Positions 16,316 through 24,646 of a stretch of 64,000 nt of DNA are shown here, one piece after another; position 1 is the first letter of the stretch; each line of letters starts with the position of its first letter. Origin of the DNA: Myxococcales bacterium (GTDB lineage Bacteria; Myxococcota_A; Polyangia; Polyangiales; Polyangiaceae); contig JADJCA010000018.1 of the NCBI GenBank assembly GCA_016703425.1, positions 1 to 64,000 on the forward strand. The letters are read 5' to 3'. Made by a program: the position numbers and the translations under genes. The notes beneath the pieces were generated by a model, which saw only the letters and a list, made by a program, of their open reading frames with translations, searched no databases and was not told where the DNA came from.

Positions 16316-16975
16316 ATGAACTGGAAACAACGGACGGCATGTGGCGCGCTTCTCACCTACCTGGCGGTCGCGGCGTGTGGCGGCGCCGTGACGAGCGCGG
16401 ATACGGATGACGGCGGCTCGGCCGCTTCGCCGAAAGCTTCCGGCTCGGCCCCCTCGCCGAGTCCGTCGCCCCAGCCGCAGCCCGGTCAACCGCCAACAGG
16501 CAAGGCGCCGCTGTTTGTGCGCATGGGCGGCGAGCCGGGAATCATCAAATTGGTGGAGGCGGTTCTCGCTGCAGAACTGGCCGACGCCGAAATTGGCTCC
16601 TATTTCGCACTAAACACCAAGCCGACGCCGGGGCACCCGAGTTTGCCTCAGATACGGGAGTGCATGGTGCGCCAACTTGTTACCGCGCTGGCCGGACCGG
16701 GCTCGACGTACCCCGCGCTCGTGAGCGGAGGATTTTTCTGTCGCGACATGACGACGGCGCACGCAAACCTCCACATCGGTGGCGCGACCTTCGATCGTTA
16801 CACCGCCATCGCGACCACGGCAGTGGTCGCAGCCGGCTTCACCGACCCCGACGTGCTCCCGGCCTTCGCGGGATTCCTGACGGCCAACAGGTCGCTGATC
16901 GCCGACCCGCTTCGGATCGACGCCGGTGGGTTCTTCGACGCCGGCCCCGCCGACGCGACGCCCGACGGGCCTTGA
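16316..16975 (+). CDS. Truncated-haemoglobin-like lipoprotein
   Basis: 219 residues. Lipobox AVAAC (Cys21), a Ser/Pro/Gln-rich spacer to about residue 62, then a globin-like domain: LFVRMGGEPGIIKLV matches the group I truncated globin A/B start (L-Y-x-R-x-G-G-x-x-x-I), IGSYF matches the CD region, and MTTAHANLHI carries His149 at the position of the proximal haem ligand, followed by FDRY. The C-terminus has a short Ala/Asp tail. Group I/II truncated globins bind O2 or NO and are normally cytoplasmic; an exported lipid-anchored form is unusual. The haem role is inferred from the conserved His. Confidence 0.75.
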   Translation: MNWKQRTACGALLTYLAVAACGGAVTSADTDDGGSAASPKASGSAPSPSPSPQPQPGQPPTGKAPLFVRMGGEPGIIKLVEAVLAAELADAEIGSYFALNTKPTPGHPSLPQIRECMVRQLVTALAGPGSTYPALVSGGFFCRDMTTAHANLHIGGATFDRYTAIATTAVVAAGFTDPDVLPAFAGFLTANRSLIADPLRIDAGGFFDAGPADATPDGP

Positions 16976-17080
16976 CCCGCGCAGGCCTTGCGGGCGCGCG
17001 CAGAGTTGGCCACCGCAACGCAGAATATCGCGCAACTTCAGCCTGAACAGGTGGGGAACACATGTTGCTGGCGGCCGGGC

Positions 17081-18487
17081 ATGCGTACGAAAACCCTGAT
17101 GCTGTTCGCGCTCCTCTCCGCTTGTGTACCGAGCTCCGAAGGAACGCCTGAACCGGCCGCTCCGCAGCCCTCGGTGCGTTTCTTCGGGCGGCCGCCGGTC
17201 GTCGATCAGAGCACGCGCATCGGCACGGCCAACGCCGCGCAGTCGTTCACGCCAACGCCGACACCCAAAGCGCGCAAGGTCACCTTTCGGACCAAGTGGA
17301 AGGCGCAGATCGGCAAGACCCACGCCCGCAGCACCATGGTCTACGAGGGTGGCTTCGTCATGGCCACGTCGGAGCGCGGCGTGCACGTGCTCCGCGGCGT
17401 CTCGGGTGAGAGCCACGCGCTCATCGCCGCGCCGAATGGCGAGCCGGTGGCCGGCGCGGCGGCCGAGCGCGACGCGGTCTTCTTCACGACCGAGCGCGGT
17501 CATGTTCACCGAGCGACATCTTCCGGCGAGCTTCGCTGGTCTGTCGCTGCCGGTGGCAACGTGGCCTCGGCGCCGACGCTCGTTGATGTCGACGGCGATG
17601 GCGCGCTCGATGTGCTCGTCGGCACGAGCACCGGCCACGCGGTAGCCCTTGAAGGCCGGACCGGAAAGAAGCTGTGGCAAACGCTCGTGGGCACGAACGG
17701 TCGTCGCGGCCTCGAGGGCGGCATTGGCGTGGGTGACGTCGATGGGGACGGCAAGCTCGAGCTGGTGGCCGGCGGCGGTGACGGTTCGCTCGCCGTTCTT
17801 CGTCTCGACGGAGCCGTCGCGTGGAAGGTCAAGTACCCGTCGTCGATCGTCGCGCCGCCTTCGATTGTCGAGCTGGACGCGCACGGAGCTGCCGAGATCC
17901 TTGCGGCCTGGAGCGACGGGCGCGTGGCGGTCTTCGACGGCAAGAGCAGCGAGGTCCTCTGGAGCGCCCAGAGCGAGACCGATCGCGGCGATCTCGACGC
18001 CATCGTCGCCGCGCCGGTGGCGCTCCCGGGTCCGCGCGTCGGGTCCATCGTGGTGGCCACTTCGGGCAACACGAAGAGCGAAGGCCTCGTGCTCTTTGGA
18101 GAGCGCGAGCGACGCTTCCGCAGCATCGAAGGCCGCGTCACGGCGTCGCCGGTCGTCATGCGCCTCGATCCCGACAGCACGCCCGACGCCATCGTGGGCA
18201 CCTTGGCCGGCGACCTCGTCGCCATCGACGCAACGGGCGGGCGCACCTTCCTCGCGGCCATTGGTGCGCCCATCGAAGCCTCACCGCTGCTCGCGGACGT
18301 CGACGCTGACGGTGTCCGCGACCTCATCGTGGTCACGCGTGACGGTCTCGTCACGTGCTTCTCAACAGGCGCCGCCGACAGGCCGCTGGTGGACCGGTAT
18401 CGGGCGACCTTCCAACCGGTCAACCTCGGCTGGACGTTCGCCCGCGGCCGCGAACAACCGAAGCTCCTCGACGACCGCAAGCGCTGA
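17081..18487 (+). CDS. FG-GAP/VCBS beta-propeller lipoprotein
   Basis: 468 residues. Signal peptide with lipobox LLSAC (MRTKTLMLFALLSAC). After a Pro/Thr spacer there are repeated propeller blades with calcium-loop motifs: LVDVDGDGALDVLVG, VGDVDGDGKLELVAG, IVELDAHGAAEILAA, RLDPDSTPDAIVG and LADVDADGVRDLIVV. PQQ-like strands (GKKLWQTLVG, GAVAWKVKY) alternate with them. Probably a surface-anchored seven- or eight-bladed propeller for binding, without an enzyme motif. An upstream in-frame start at 16988 lacks signal character. Confidence 0.8.
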   Translation: MRTKTLMLFALLSACVPSSEGTPEPAAPQPSVRFFGRPPVVDQSTRIGTANAAQSFTPTPTPKARKVTFRTKWKAQIGKTHARSTMVYEGGFVMATSERGVHVLRGVSGESHALIAAPNGEPVAGAAAERDAVFFTTERGHVHRATSSGELRWSVAAGGNVASAPTLVDVDGDGALDVLVGTSTGHAVALEGRTGKKLWQTLVGTNGRRGLEGGIGVGDVDGDGKLELVAGGGDGSLAVLRLDGAVAWKVKYPSSIVAPPSIVELDAHGAAEILAAWSDGRVAVFDGKSSEVLWSAQSETDRGDLDAIVAAPVALPGPRVGSIVVATSGNTKSEGLVLFGERERRFRSIEGRVTASPVVMRLDPDSTPDAIVGTLAGDLVAIDATGGRTFLAAIGAPIEASPLLADVDADGVRDLIVVTRDGLVTCFSTGAADRPLVDRYRATFQPVNLGWTFARGREQPKLLDDRKR

Positions 18488-18680
18488 GCGACGGCTACGG
18501 GCCGAGCGATCTGAGGGCGCTTATCTACGCCCCAGCGGCACCGTCGGATCCATCTTTATTGGCGCGTATTTTCGTGTGTAAACGCAGAGATCCATCTGCA
18601 CTCCCTGTGCAAATGCATGAGGCGTAAACGCGCGAGACGTAGCGGGAGTCGCCGGGCACACCGCGTGCTCGCAGGGCTTC

Positions 18681-19871
18681 ATGCTCAACCACTCCGCCGC
18701 TTCGACCGCCGTCCTGGCCCTGTGCCTCGCGCTCGCTTCCACGGGGTGCTCCGCGCCCGCCCCACTCGGCGAAGCGGCCTCGGAGCTAGGCGGCCCGCCG
18801 CCCGTCTCGTCCGCCGACGGTGGGGCCGGGGCTTCCGCGGACACGATCCCGACGACGAGCGTCCCGGCTCCGGGGACCGTTGCCAAACCTCGACTATCAG
18901 AACCCCACGATTCGGGCGATCCCGTCGCCCGAGAACGTCACCTCGCTGGCGACCCCCGGCTACTCGCAAGGTCGCATCCGCTCGACCCACGCGTTCTACT
19001 CGGCGCCCCTCTTCGACGCCGTCGGCATCTTCGTGAGCAACATGGGCGGTCCCTGCGCTGGCGGCGGCTTCTCCGTTACCGGGTGCTACCAGCTCACCTT
19101 CGCCACGGGCTTCAACTCCAACTGGGCCGCTGGAGCGTTCACTGGCTTCGTGCCGCCGAGCGCCCTCTTTCAGTTTGGCTACCGGATCTTTCCGAGCCGG
19201 CCACGCTCGAAACGGCGCCGAACGCCTACCAGCTCCACGGCGTCGACGCGGGCATTCTCCTCGCGAGCCGCAGCTTCGAACACGTCTACGACTTCGGCGC
19301 GAACCCGCACGCGGACTTTGCGATTCGTTACGGCGATCCGGTGACCCCGTTCCGTCACGACACGAGCGAGCTGACGATGCAAGCGCTCGTGCGCGTTCCT
19401 ACGTCGGCGCCCAGCGGCGGCGGCGCCGGGCAGATCGCCTTTGTGGTTTCGCTGCGAGATACAACGACCGGTGAAGGTGTCACGTTCGTGGCCAAGATCT
19501 GGGACAGCCGTCCGGCCAGCGGAGGAGCGCTCGACGCCATGGGCGACCGCGCGAACAACGTGACTACGGTGCGCACGAGCCTGGCCGCCGGCGCGCGCTA
19601 CGCGACGGTCTCCCCGTTCTCGAACGTCACGCGGCACGAGCAACCGTGGAGCTCGCTAGATTTCTTCCGGGTCCACTTCTCCGGTGCGTAGCTCGCCGAC
19701 GTGGCAAGGACGATCCGTGTGGTTATGGGCCTAAACGTCTCCATGAAGGCCAGCGATTGGGTGCTCACGATCGCGGGCCTGCGGCAAGAGGTCATCGTGG
19801 GCACCAGCGGCGGTCGCGAGATGCTTCTCGGCGCCTCGTACCGCGAGCTCGCGGTGTATGAGTTCTACTGA
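18681..19871 (+). pseudogene. Lipoprotein gene broken by two frameshifts and one stop
   Basis: ATG 18681 begins MLNHSAASTAVLALCLALASTGC, a good lipoprotein signal. The reading moves frame near 18890 (then LPNLDYQNPTIRAIPSP and FYSAPLFDAVGIFVSNMGG), moves back near 19180 (then EPATLETAPNAYQL and SFEHVYDFGANPHADF), and meets an in-frame TAG at 19689-19691 after HFSGA. It resumes in the same frame with LADVARTIRVVMGLN and ends AVYEFY at TGA 19871. The joined product would be about 395 residues and beta-rich. The family is not recognised. Three separate lesions suggest a decaying gene, but indel errors cannot be excluded. Confidence 0.6.
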
Positions 19872-19910
19872 GGAGCCCTGCTCGCAGGCGGCGGCCGGTT
19901 GGAGTGCGAG

Positions 19911-20819
19911 CTACAGGCCGAGGCCCCGGAGGTCGACGCCAACGCCCGCGCGAGGCGGGCACCAGAAGTAGTCGCCCGAGGTCGCTTTGGTGAAACCGAA
20001 GAGCGCGTCGACGACGCCGTCGTCGCGGCCGAGCATGCGGCCGAGCTGCGCCTCAAAGGCGTCGAACGAGCTGCCGAACGCGAGGAACGACAAGCCCGCG
20101 CGCTCGCCCTCGAGCCACGGCATCGAACGCCGAACCACGAACGCCTCCGGCTCGAAGCTCTCTTGCGCGGTTCGCTTCACGTGCGCCGATGGGGGCGCGT
20201 CGTCGATTTCTTCGTTGTCACTCACGCGCCGACCGATGGCGGCATCTTTCGCGGCGGGAGCCATCGCGTCGAAGCTCGTGAAGTTGTGCTCCCAGCGTTG
20301 AAGCGCCGCGTAGCTCGAGCCATCGAGCCCAGCGCCGCGTCCTTGAACGAGCGCGCTGGCTTCGGCCTTCTCGCCCTCGGGATTCTCGGTGCCGTCTTCG
20401 TAGCCGGAGAGATCGCGACCGATGCCGTGACGAAAGACGTCGAGCGACGCGTCGAGGCGGAAGCCGACGGAGAGCGCAGCGGTCAACTGCCGGCCGCGGT
20501 GGAAGAGCGCGCCCGGATCTTCGGCATCGTCGACGCTGCGAATCCAGAGCCAGAGCGCGTGCTGCGAGGCCGGAACGCGAACGCCCGTTGGCCCCGCGAG
20601 TTCGGGGAAGGGCCGCAGCCCTTCGAGGTTGATCCCGAGCGCCGCCGCCGTGGGCGCACCGACCCCGAGCACAACGGGCCCGTGCCCAGCGAGCGGCGCC
20701 ACCGCGCGCAAGGCCGCTCCGACTTTGTCGGCGGAGGTGTCAGCGGCCGCGAGATGGAAGAGCAGATGCCGGCCGCGCGAAGGGACCGGCTCGAGGATTC
20801 CGACCTGGGGGCTCTGCAT
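19911..20819 (-). CDS. Dyp-type haem peroxidase
   Basis: 302 residues with no signal peptide. The diagnostic G-x-x-D-G is in SGYEDGTENPEG (about residues 141-152). The proximal haem His is in LQRWEHNFTSF, and the distal Arg region reads EAFVVRRSMPWLEGERAGLSFLAFGSS. Length and motifs match the short (YfeX/A- or B-like) Dyp peroxidases, which reduce H2O2 using haem. The neighbouring gene shares no obvious function, and no encapsulin gene or targeting tail is evident. Confidence 0.9.
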   Translation of the reverse strand: MQSPQVGILEPVPSRGRHLLFHLAAADTSADKVGAALRAVAPLAGHGPVVLGVGAPTAAALGINLEGLRPFPELAGPTGVRVPASQHALWLWIRSVDDAEDPGALFHRGRQLTAALSVGFRLDASLDVFRHGIGRDLSGYEDGTENPEGEKAEASALVQGRGAGLDGSSYAALQRWEHNFTSFDAMAPAAKDAAIGRRVSDNEEIDDAPPSAHVKRTAQESFEPEAFVVRRSMPWLEGERAGLSFLAFGSSFDAFEAQLGRMLGRDDGVVDALFGFTKATSGDYFWCPPRAGVGVDLRGLGL

Positions 20820-20949
20820 GGCCGTCGGATATCACGCGGCGTAGGCCTGTGGGGCTGGTGAACGCCCCTGTCGATGGCAACGCGAACGAAGCCAGGCACC
20901 CGCGCGTTCTTGCGCCATCACCACCCCACGCCTCGTACGATGCTTCGCC

Positions 20950-21645
20950 ATGGCTGACTGCCTGATCCTCGGTCCCACGCCCGTCGCGGGTGTCTTCGTC
21001 ACACCCGACGGCAAGCGGTGTTCACCTCCTTCCCATTGGGCCCACGTTCCACCGGGGGACGCGATGTTGACGAGACGCGTGAAGGCCGCCGGACCGTCGT
21101 GGGCCGTCGTCGAGAAGAAGGGGCGGAAGACCTTCTCGAAGGGCCTATGGGCCGACGCCGCCACCATCGAACGCATCCGCGCCGAGGTGGAGCGGGAGCG
21201 GTCCACGGAGGGCTACGCAAAGAAGCGCGTGGCCGATGCCGCGCGCCGCGAGCGCGCCGAGTCCGACTACGTCGTGACCTTCGAGTCCGAGGTGATGACG
21301 TTCCTGGCGTTCTCCTCCGAGTGGGCACCGCTCGGGCGCGCCGTGGCCAAGGCCGTCGCGGCCCACGCGACGCCGGTCGGCAGCGGTACCGTTGCCCGCA
21401 CGAAGCGCATCCCCGTGGCCGAGCGCGCTGAAGCCGCCGTCATCGCCTGGATGCGTCACCAGACAACGGCCTACGATCAGCTGCACATTCCACGCGTCGC
21501 CGGCAAGCGGCGGGAGCTTCGACGCGAGCTCGCGCGCGTGTCGCGTAGCGTCCTGGCGAAGCATCAAGTCAACGTTCCTCACGGCATCGACGGGTGCCCC
21601 CTCTGTAAGGCCGTCGTCGACGCGAAACGCGCGGAGAGCCGCTGA
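20950..21645 (+). CDS. DUF2293 domain protein
   Basis: 231 residues, cytoplasmic and basic. The C-terminal region has AAVIAWMRHQTTAYDQLHI and a basic helix around RVAGKRRELRREL, the pattern of DUF2293 proteins, followed by a possible metal knuckle in DGCPLCKAVVD. The N-terminal 110 residues contain a Lys/Arg/Glu-rich helix (about 70-100). The biochemical role of the family is not established. It is convergent with the VHL-like lipoprotein gene, 30 bases apart. Confidence 0.7.
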   Translation: MADCLILGPTPVAGVFVTPDGKRCSPPSHWAHVPPGDAMLTRRVKAAGPSWAVVEKKGRKTFSKGLWADAATIERIRAEVERERSTEGYAKKRVADAARRERAESDYVVTFESEVMTFLAFSSEWAPLGRAVAKAVAAHATPVGSGTVARTKRIPVAERAEAAVIAWMRHQTTAYDQLHIPRVAGKRRELRRELARVSRSVLAKHQVNVPHGIDGCPLCKAVVDAKRAESR

Positions 21646-21675
21646 CGCCCGTGCCGCGGCGAGGCGCCCAGCTAG

Positions 21676-22653
21676 CTAGGGCACCGACACGTTCATGCTC
21701 GGCGCGTCGCTCGCTTGCGGTACGAACTCCTTGAGCAAGGCGCCCGCCGGCTGCTGGGCGCCGGCGCGAACCTGAAAGGCGTGGCCCACGAAGGTGTTCT
21801 GGGAGACGCCTGCGTCAGCGGCGATCGTCTCCGCGTAGTTCGCGGCGCAGTCACCATCGACCCAGTAGAGCGAAACGGGGGCAGCGCCCTTGTTGGTGAC
21901 CGTGAGCTTGACGGCCGCTCCTCCAGGCGAGGAACACACCGGCGGCGCGCCGCCATCGGGCGGCGGAAGGGTAACGACCATCGCGCCCGCATCTGAGACG
22001 TCACTCGCGCCGACGGAGAACTCCTTCACGATGGCGCCGGCGGCGTTCCCATCGCCCTCACGAACACGAAATTTGTGCCCCACGAAGGTCTCGTACCGCG
22101 AGGGCTTTCCGCGCGGCAGCCTTCCGCCGAGGACCTCGTTGCAGCTTCGGTCCACCCAATAGAGCGTGGTCACGTCGCTCCGCTGATTGATCACGGTCAG
22201 GTTTGCGGCCGTGGTCCCGGCGAGCGAGCACTGGGTGGGCGCCTCACCAGCCGCCGCCGGGATGACGACGGTCACAGAAGGCGCGTCACTCGCCTGTGGG
22301 ACGAACTCCTTGAGGATCGCTCCCGCCGCGTCCTGGGTGCCTTCGCGAACGCGCCACATGTGGCCCACGAACGTCGACTGCGAGGCGGTGAGGCCAGCGC
22401 CGAGCACCCCGGAGAAGATCTCGTCGCAGCGATCGTTCACCCAATAGAGCGACACGACGCGAGAGCGCTCGCTTCTGAATCGAACCTCGAGCGGCTCGCT
22501 GCCGCGCGTCGAGCACGTCGGCAACGGCGCCCCGGGCCCTGCCGACTCGCTCGCCGGGACCGGTGCGCTCGCGTCGCTCTCGTTGATGGAGCAAGCCACG
22601 ACGACGATAGCGAGAGCAGGCGCGACGGTGAGCCACAAGAGCGGTGCGTTCAT
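21676..22653 (-). CDS. Lipoprotein with three VHL beta-domain-like repeats
   Basis: 325 residues. Signal peptide with lipobox VVVAC, a short Ser/Pro spacer, then three homologous modules of about 85 residues (about 47-132, 140-225 and 236-325). Each has V-x(6)-V-(S/T)-LYWV(N/D)-x2-C, a turn with G, then TFVGH-x-(F/W)-x-VR and a final (A/L)-x-KEF. This matches the beta domain of the von Hippel-Lindau protein (LPVWLNFDG...RGHLWLFRD). Each module has one Cys after the strand and one near its start. ATG 22653 is chosen from the signal peptide. An extracellular beta-sandwich binding role is inferred. Confidence 0.75.
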   Translation of the reverse strand: MNAPLLWLTVAPALAIVVVACSINESDASAPVPASESAGPGAPLPTCSTRGSEPLEVRFRSERSRVVSLYWVNDRCDEIFSGVLGAGLTASQSTFVGHMWRVREGTQDAAGAILKEFVPQASDAPSVTVVIPAAAGEAPTQCSLAGTTAANLTVINQRSDVTTLYWVDRSCNEVLGGRLPRGKPSRYETFVGHKFRVREGDGNAAGAIVKEFSVGASDVSDAGAMVVTLPPPDGGAPPVCSSPGGAAVKLTVTNKGAAPVSLYWVDGDCAANYAETIAADAGVSQNTFVGHAFQVRAGAQQPAGALLKEFVPQASDAPSMNVSVP

Positions 22654-22807
22654 GCGGGGCGAGTAGCGCGCAGCGTGGCTGTGGCAAGCAACGAGGCAAC
22701 GAGCGACGAGAAACCCCGCCGCCACGTTCCTGTCGCAACAGACGATTGAAGTCAGGGCCGAGGCGCTCACCCTTGGAGGGTCTCGATCGAGCGCGAGACT
22801 GCGGCAG

Positions 22808-23587
22808 CTACGGCAACGCTTCGAGCTGCGCGCGAGCCAGCTCGTTGGCGTCTTGCGTCAGCGGCCTCTTCGCCTTCGGGTCGGTCTTCGCTTCGACGCC
22901 CTTCAAGTCCTTGGTCAAGTCCTTGGCCGCTTTGGTCTCGGTGAGGAAATCCGGCAGCGTCGGGAGCTCGCCGGTGGTCGCGGCGCGCCGCTTGGGGGTC
23001 TCGCGCAGCGCGGCCTTGGCTTCCTCGAACGAGATCTCAAGATCGTCCGGCGGCGCGGTGACGACCTCGTCGGTGGGCGCGAGAGGCGGAGCGGCCGCCG
23101 ACGGCGGAGGCGCCGCCGCCATGAGGCGCACAGGCGCGGCGCGGGACGAGGTGGCGTCGGATTTCGATTCGCCCCGCTGGAGCATGACGCCCAAAAGAAG
23201 GCCCAACGCGACAAGCGACGCTCCCCCCACGAGACGCAGCACGGCTGGGATCGGGCGCCGCGCGAGAGGCGCTAGTTGGCCCGGGGCCGTCAGGTGCGGT
23301 GACGTTGCGAGGGCTATCGCGTCGAGCGAGAGCGGCGGCGGGGGCATCGAGAGCGTGGTCGGCCGGATGCTTGGCGGCGTGGGCGGGCGCGCGGGCCCCG
23401 TGAGCTGTTCGAGCGGTCGCCATTGACCGCTGCTTCCGGCGCACGAGTCCGGCAGCCGCGGCGTCGACGCGGGCACGCGGGGAACGCGCCCCGAATCATC
23501 GGGCGAACTCTTAGCGCGGTCTCGCTCGCCCTCTCGTGCGGCCTCGCGCTCGTGGCGACGCGGCGGGGGCGGGACGGATTTCGACAT
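22808..23587 (-). CDS. Pro/Ala-rich single-pass membrane protein
   Basis: 259 residues from ATG 23587 (MSKSVPPPP). The N-terminal 110 residues are Pro/Arg/Ser-rich and charged. One membrane helix follows (about 118-141, AVLRLVGGASLVALGLLLGVML), then an acidic/Ala-Pro stalk, and a C-terminal segment with EISFEEAKAALRETPKRR and LPDFLTETKAAKDL. No enzyme motif. An in-frame ATG 36 codons upstream (23695) is possible. Function unknown; the organisation resembles anchors or scaffolds with the C-terminus outside. Confidence 0.5.
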   Translation of the reverse strand: MSKSVPPPPRRHEREAAREGERDRAKSSPDDSGRVPRVPASTPRLPDSCAGSSGQWRPLEQLTGPARPPTPPSIRPTTLSMPPPPLSLDAIALATSPHLTAPGQLAPLARRPIPAVLRLVGGASLVALGLLLGVMLQRGESKSDATSSRAAPVRLMAAAPPPSAAAPPLAPTDEVVTAPPDDLEISFEEAKAALRETPKRRAATTGELPTLPDFLTETKAAKDLTKDLKGVEAKTDPKAKRPLTQDANELARAQLEALP

Positions 23588-23882
23588 CACGACCGCCCGC
23601 GTGGACGGGCGCGCTTCGTCTGCGCGGTCTCCGGCCGAAGGCGCCTCGGGCTGTCGCGTGCTGTTCGGCTTCCCTCGTTCCATCCAGCCCCGCATTCCAT
23701 GCCGCGGGCGGAAGCGCCGCGCTAGCGAATCTTCTGCTGCAGCGGGATTGAGACGCGAGCGGCGCTCTCCGAAAAGACCGCGCGGGGGCGGGAGTCACGA
23801 CAAAGGCCGCCGGCGAGAAGCAGGAGGAAGGAATCAGGCCTTCCCCCCGTACCAGGCGACCCCCAAGGCCCTCACTCGCAGA

Positions 23883-24455
23883 TCACTCGCAAACGCGGTC
23901 GATGGAGCACGAGTCGCTGCAGCAGTCGCTGTCGAAGGTGCAGGATTTCCCTGCCGCCTTGCAGGAGCCGCCGCCCGAACCTCCGCCCGAACCACCCGAA
24001 CCGCCAGACCCACCGGAGCCACCACCCGAACCGCCAGACCCACCCGAGCCGCCGCCCGAGCCACCGCCCGAACCGCCCGAGCCACCACCCCCGGAGCCGG
24101 TGCAGACCTCGCAATAGCCGTCCCCGCAGTTGTTGCTCTTGCCCTCGCAGGCCTTGTCGTCGGGATCGCAGCAAGAGCTGCCCTTGTTCTTGCCGTCCGT
24201 GCACTTGCAGGCGCCGTTGAGGCACAAGAACGACTGCTTGCACTCGGAGCTCGAGCTGGACGAGCTGCTGCCGCCACCACCTCCCCCGCCGCCGCTGCCG
24301 CCACCGTTCGAGCCGCCTCCTCCATTCGAGCTTCCGCCGCCGCTGCTTCCCGCCGTCCCGCTACCAGTGTCGGTCCCCCCACCGCTGCCGCCGCCGGAAC
24401 AGCCCACCACGAGAAAGACAGTCGAAAGCGAAAGACCGAGAAGCGTACGAATCAT
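23883..24455 (-). CDS. Gly/Ser-rich lipoprotein with a C-terminal knottin-like module
   Basis: 190 residues. Lipobox VVGC at about residue 19, then Gly/Ser/Asn repeats, a first Cys-rich module of about 45 residues (CKQSFLC, CCDPDDKAC, DGYCEVC), a second pure Gly/Ser tract, and a final module with spacing C-x6-C-x5-CC-x3-C-x5-C. That spacing is the inhibitor-cystine-knot pattern. The Gly/Ser tracts are encoded by tandem triplet and hexamer DNA repeats. ATG 24455 is chosen for the signal peptide. Predicted to be displayed outside the cell on flexible linkers; function unknown. Confidence 0.7.
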   Translation of the reverse strand: MIRTLLGLSLSTVFLVVGCSGGGSGGGTDTGSGTAGSSGGGSSNGGGGSNGGGSGGGGGGGGSSSSSSSSECKQSFLCLNGACKCTDGKNKGSSCCDPDDKACEGKSNNCGDGYCEVCTGSGGGGSGGSGGGSGGGSGGSGGSGGGSGGSGGSGGSGGGSGGGSCKAAGKSCTFDSDCCSDSCSIDRVCE

Positions 24456-24646
24456 GTTCCGTCTCCTTTGACCGCGAAGACGGATGGCCCCGGCGACCGT
24501 CGCAAGGAATCGACCTAGGCTGAGCGGCCACCGGAGAAGCTGCATCTTTTCGTGGGGCGAAAGGCCTCCCCGTGAGCCCGGCGGGAGCGCTATATGTCGT
24601 GCCCGTCACCGCTGCGGGAAGCGATGATCGAGAGCAGCCTCTGGCC

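Noticed and set aside
19000..19500. Separate small genes in the broken lipoprotein region
   Set aside because: Each frame segment continues the previous one in sense and composition, so a single disrupted gene explains them better.
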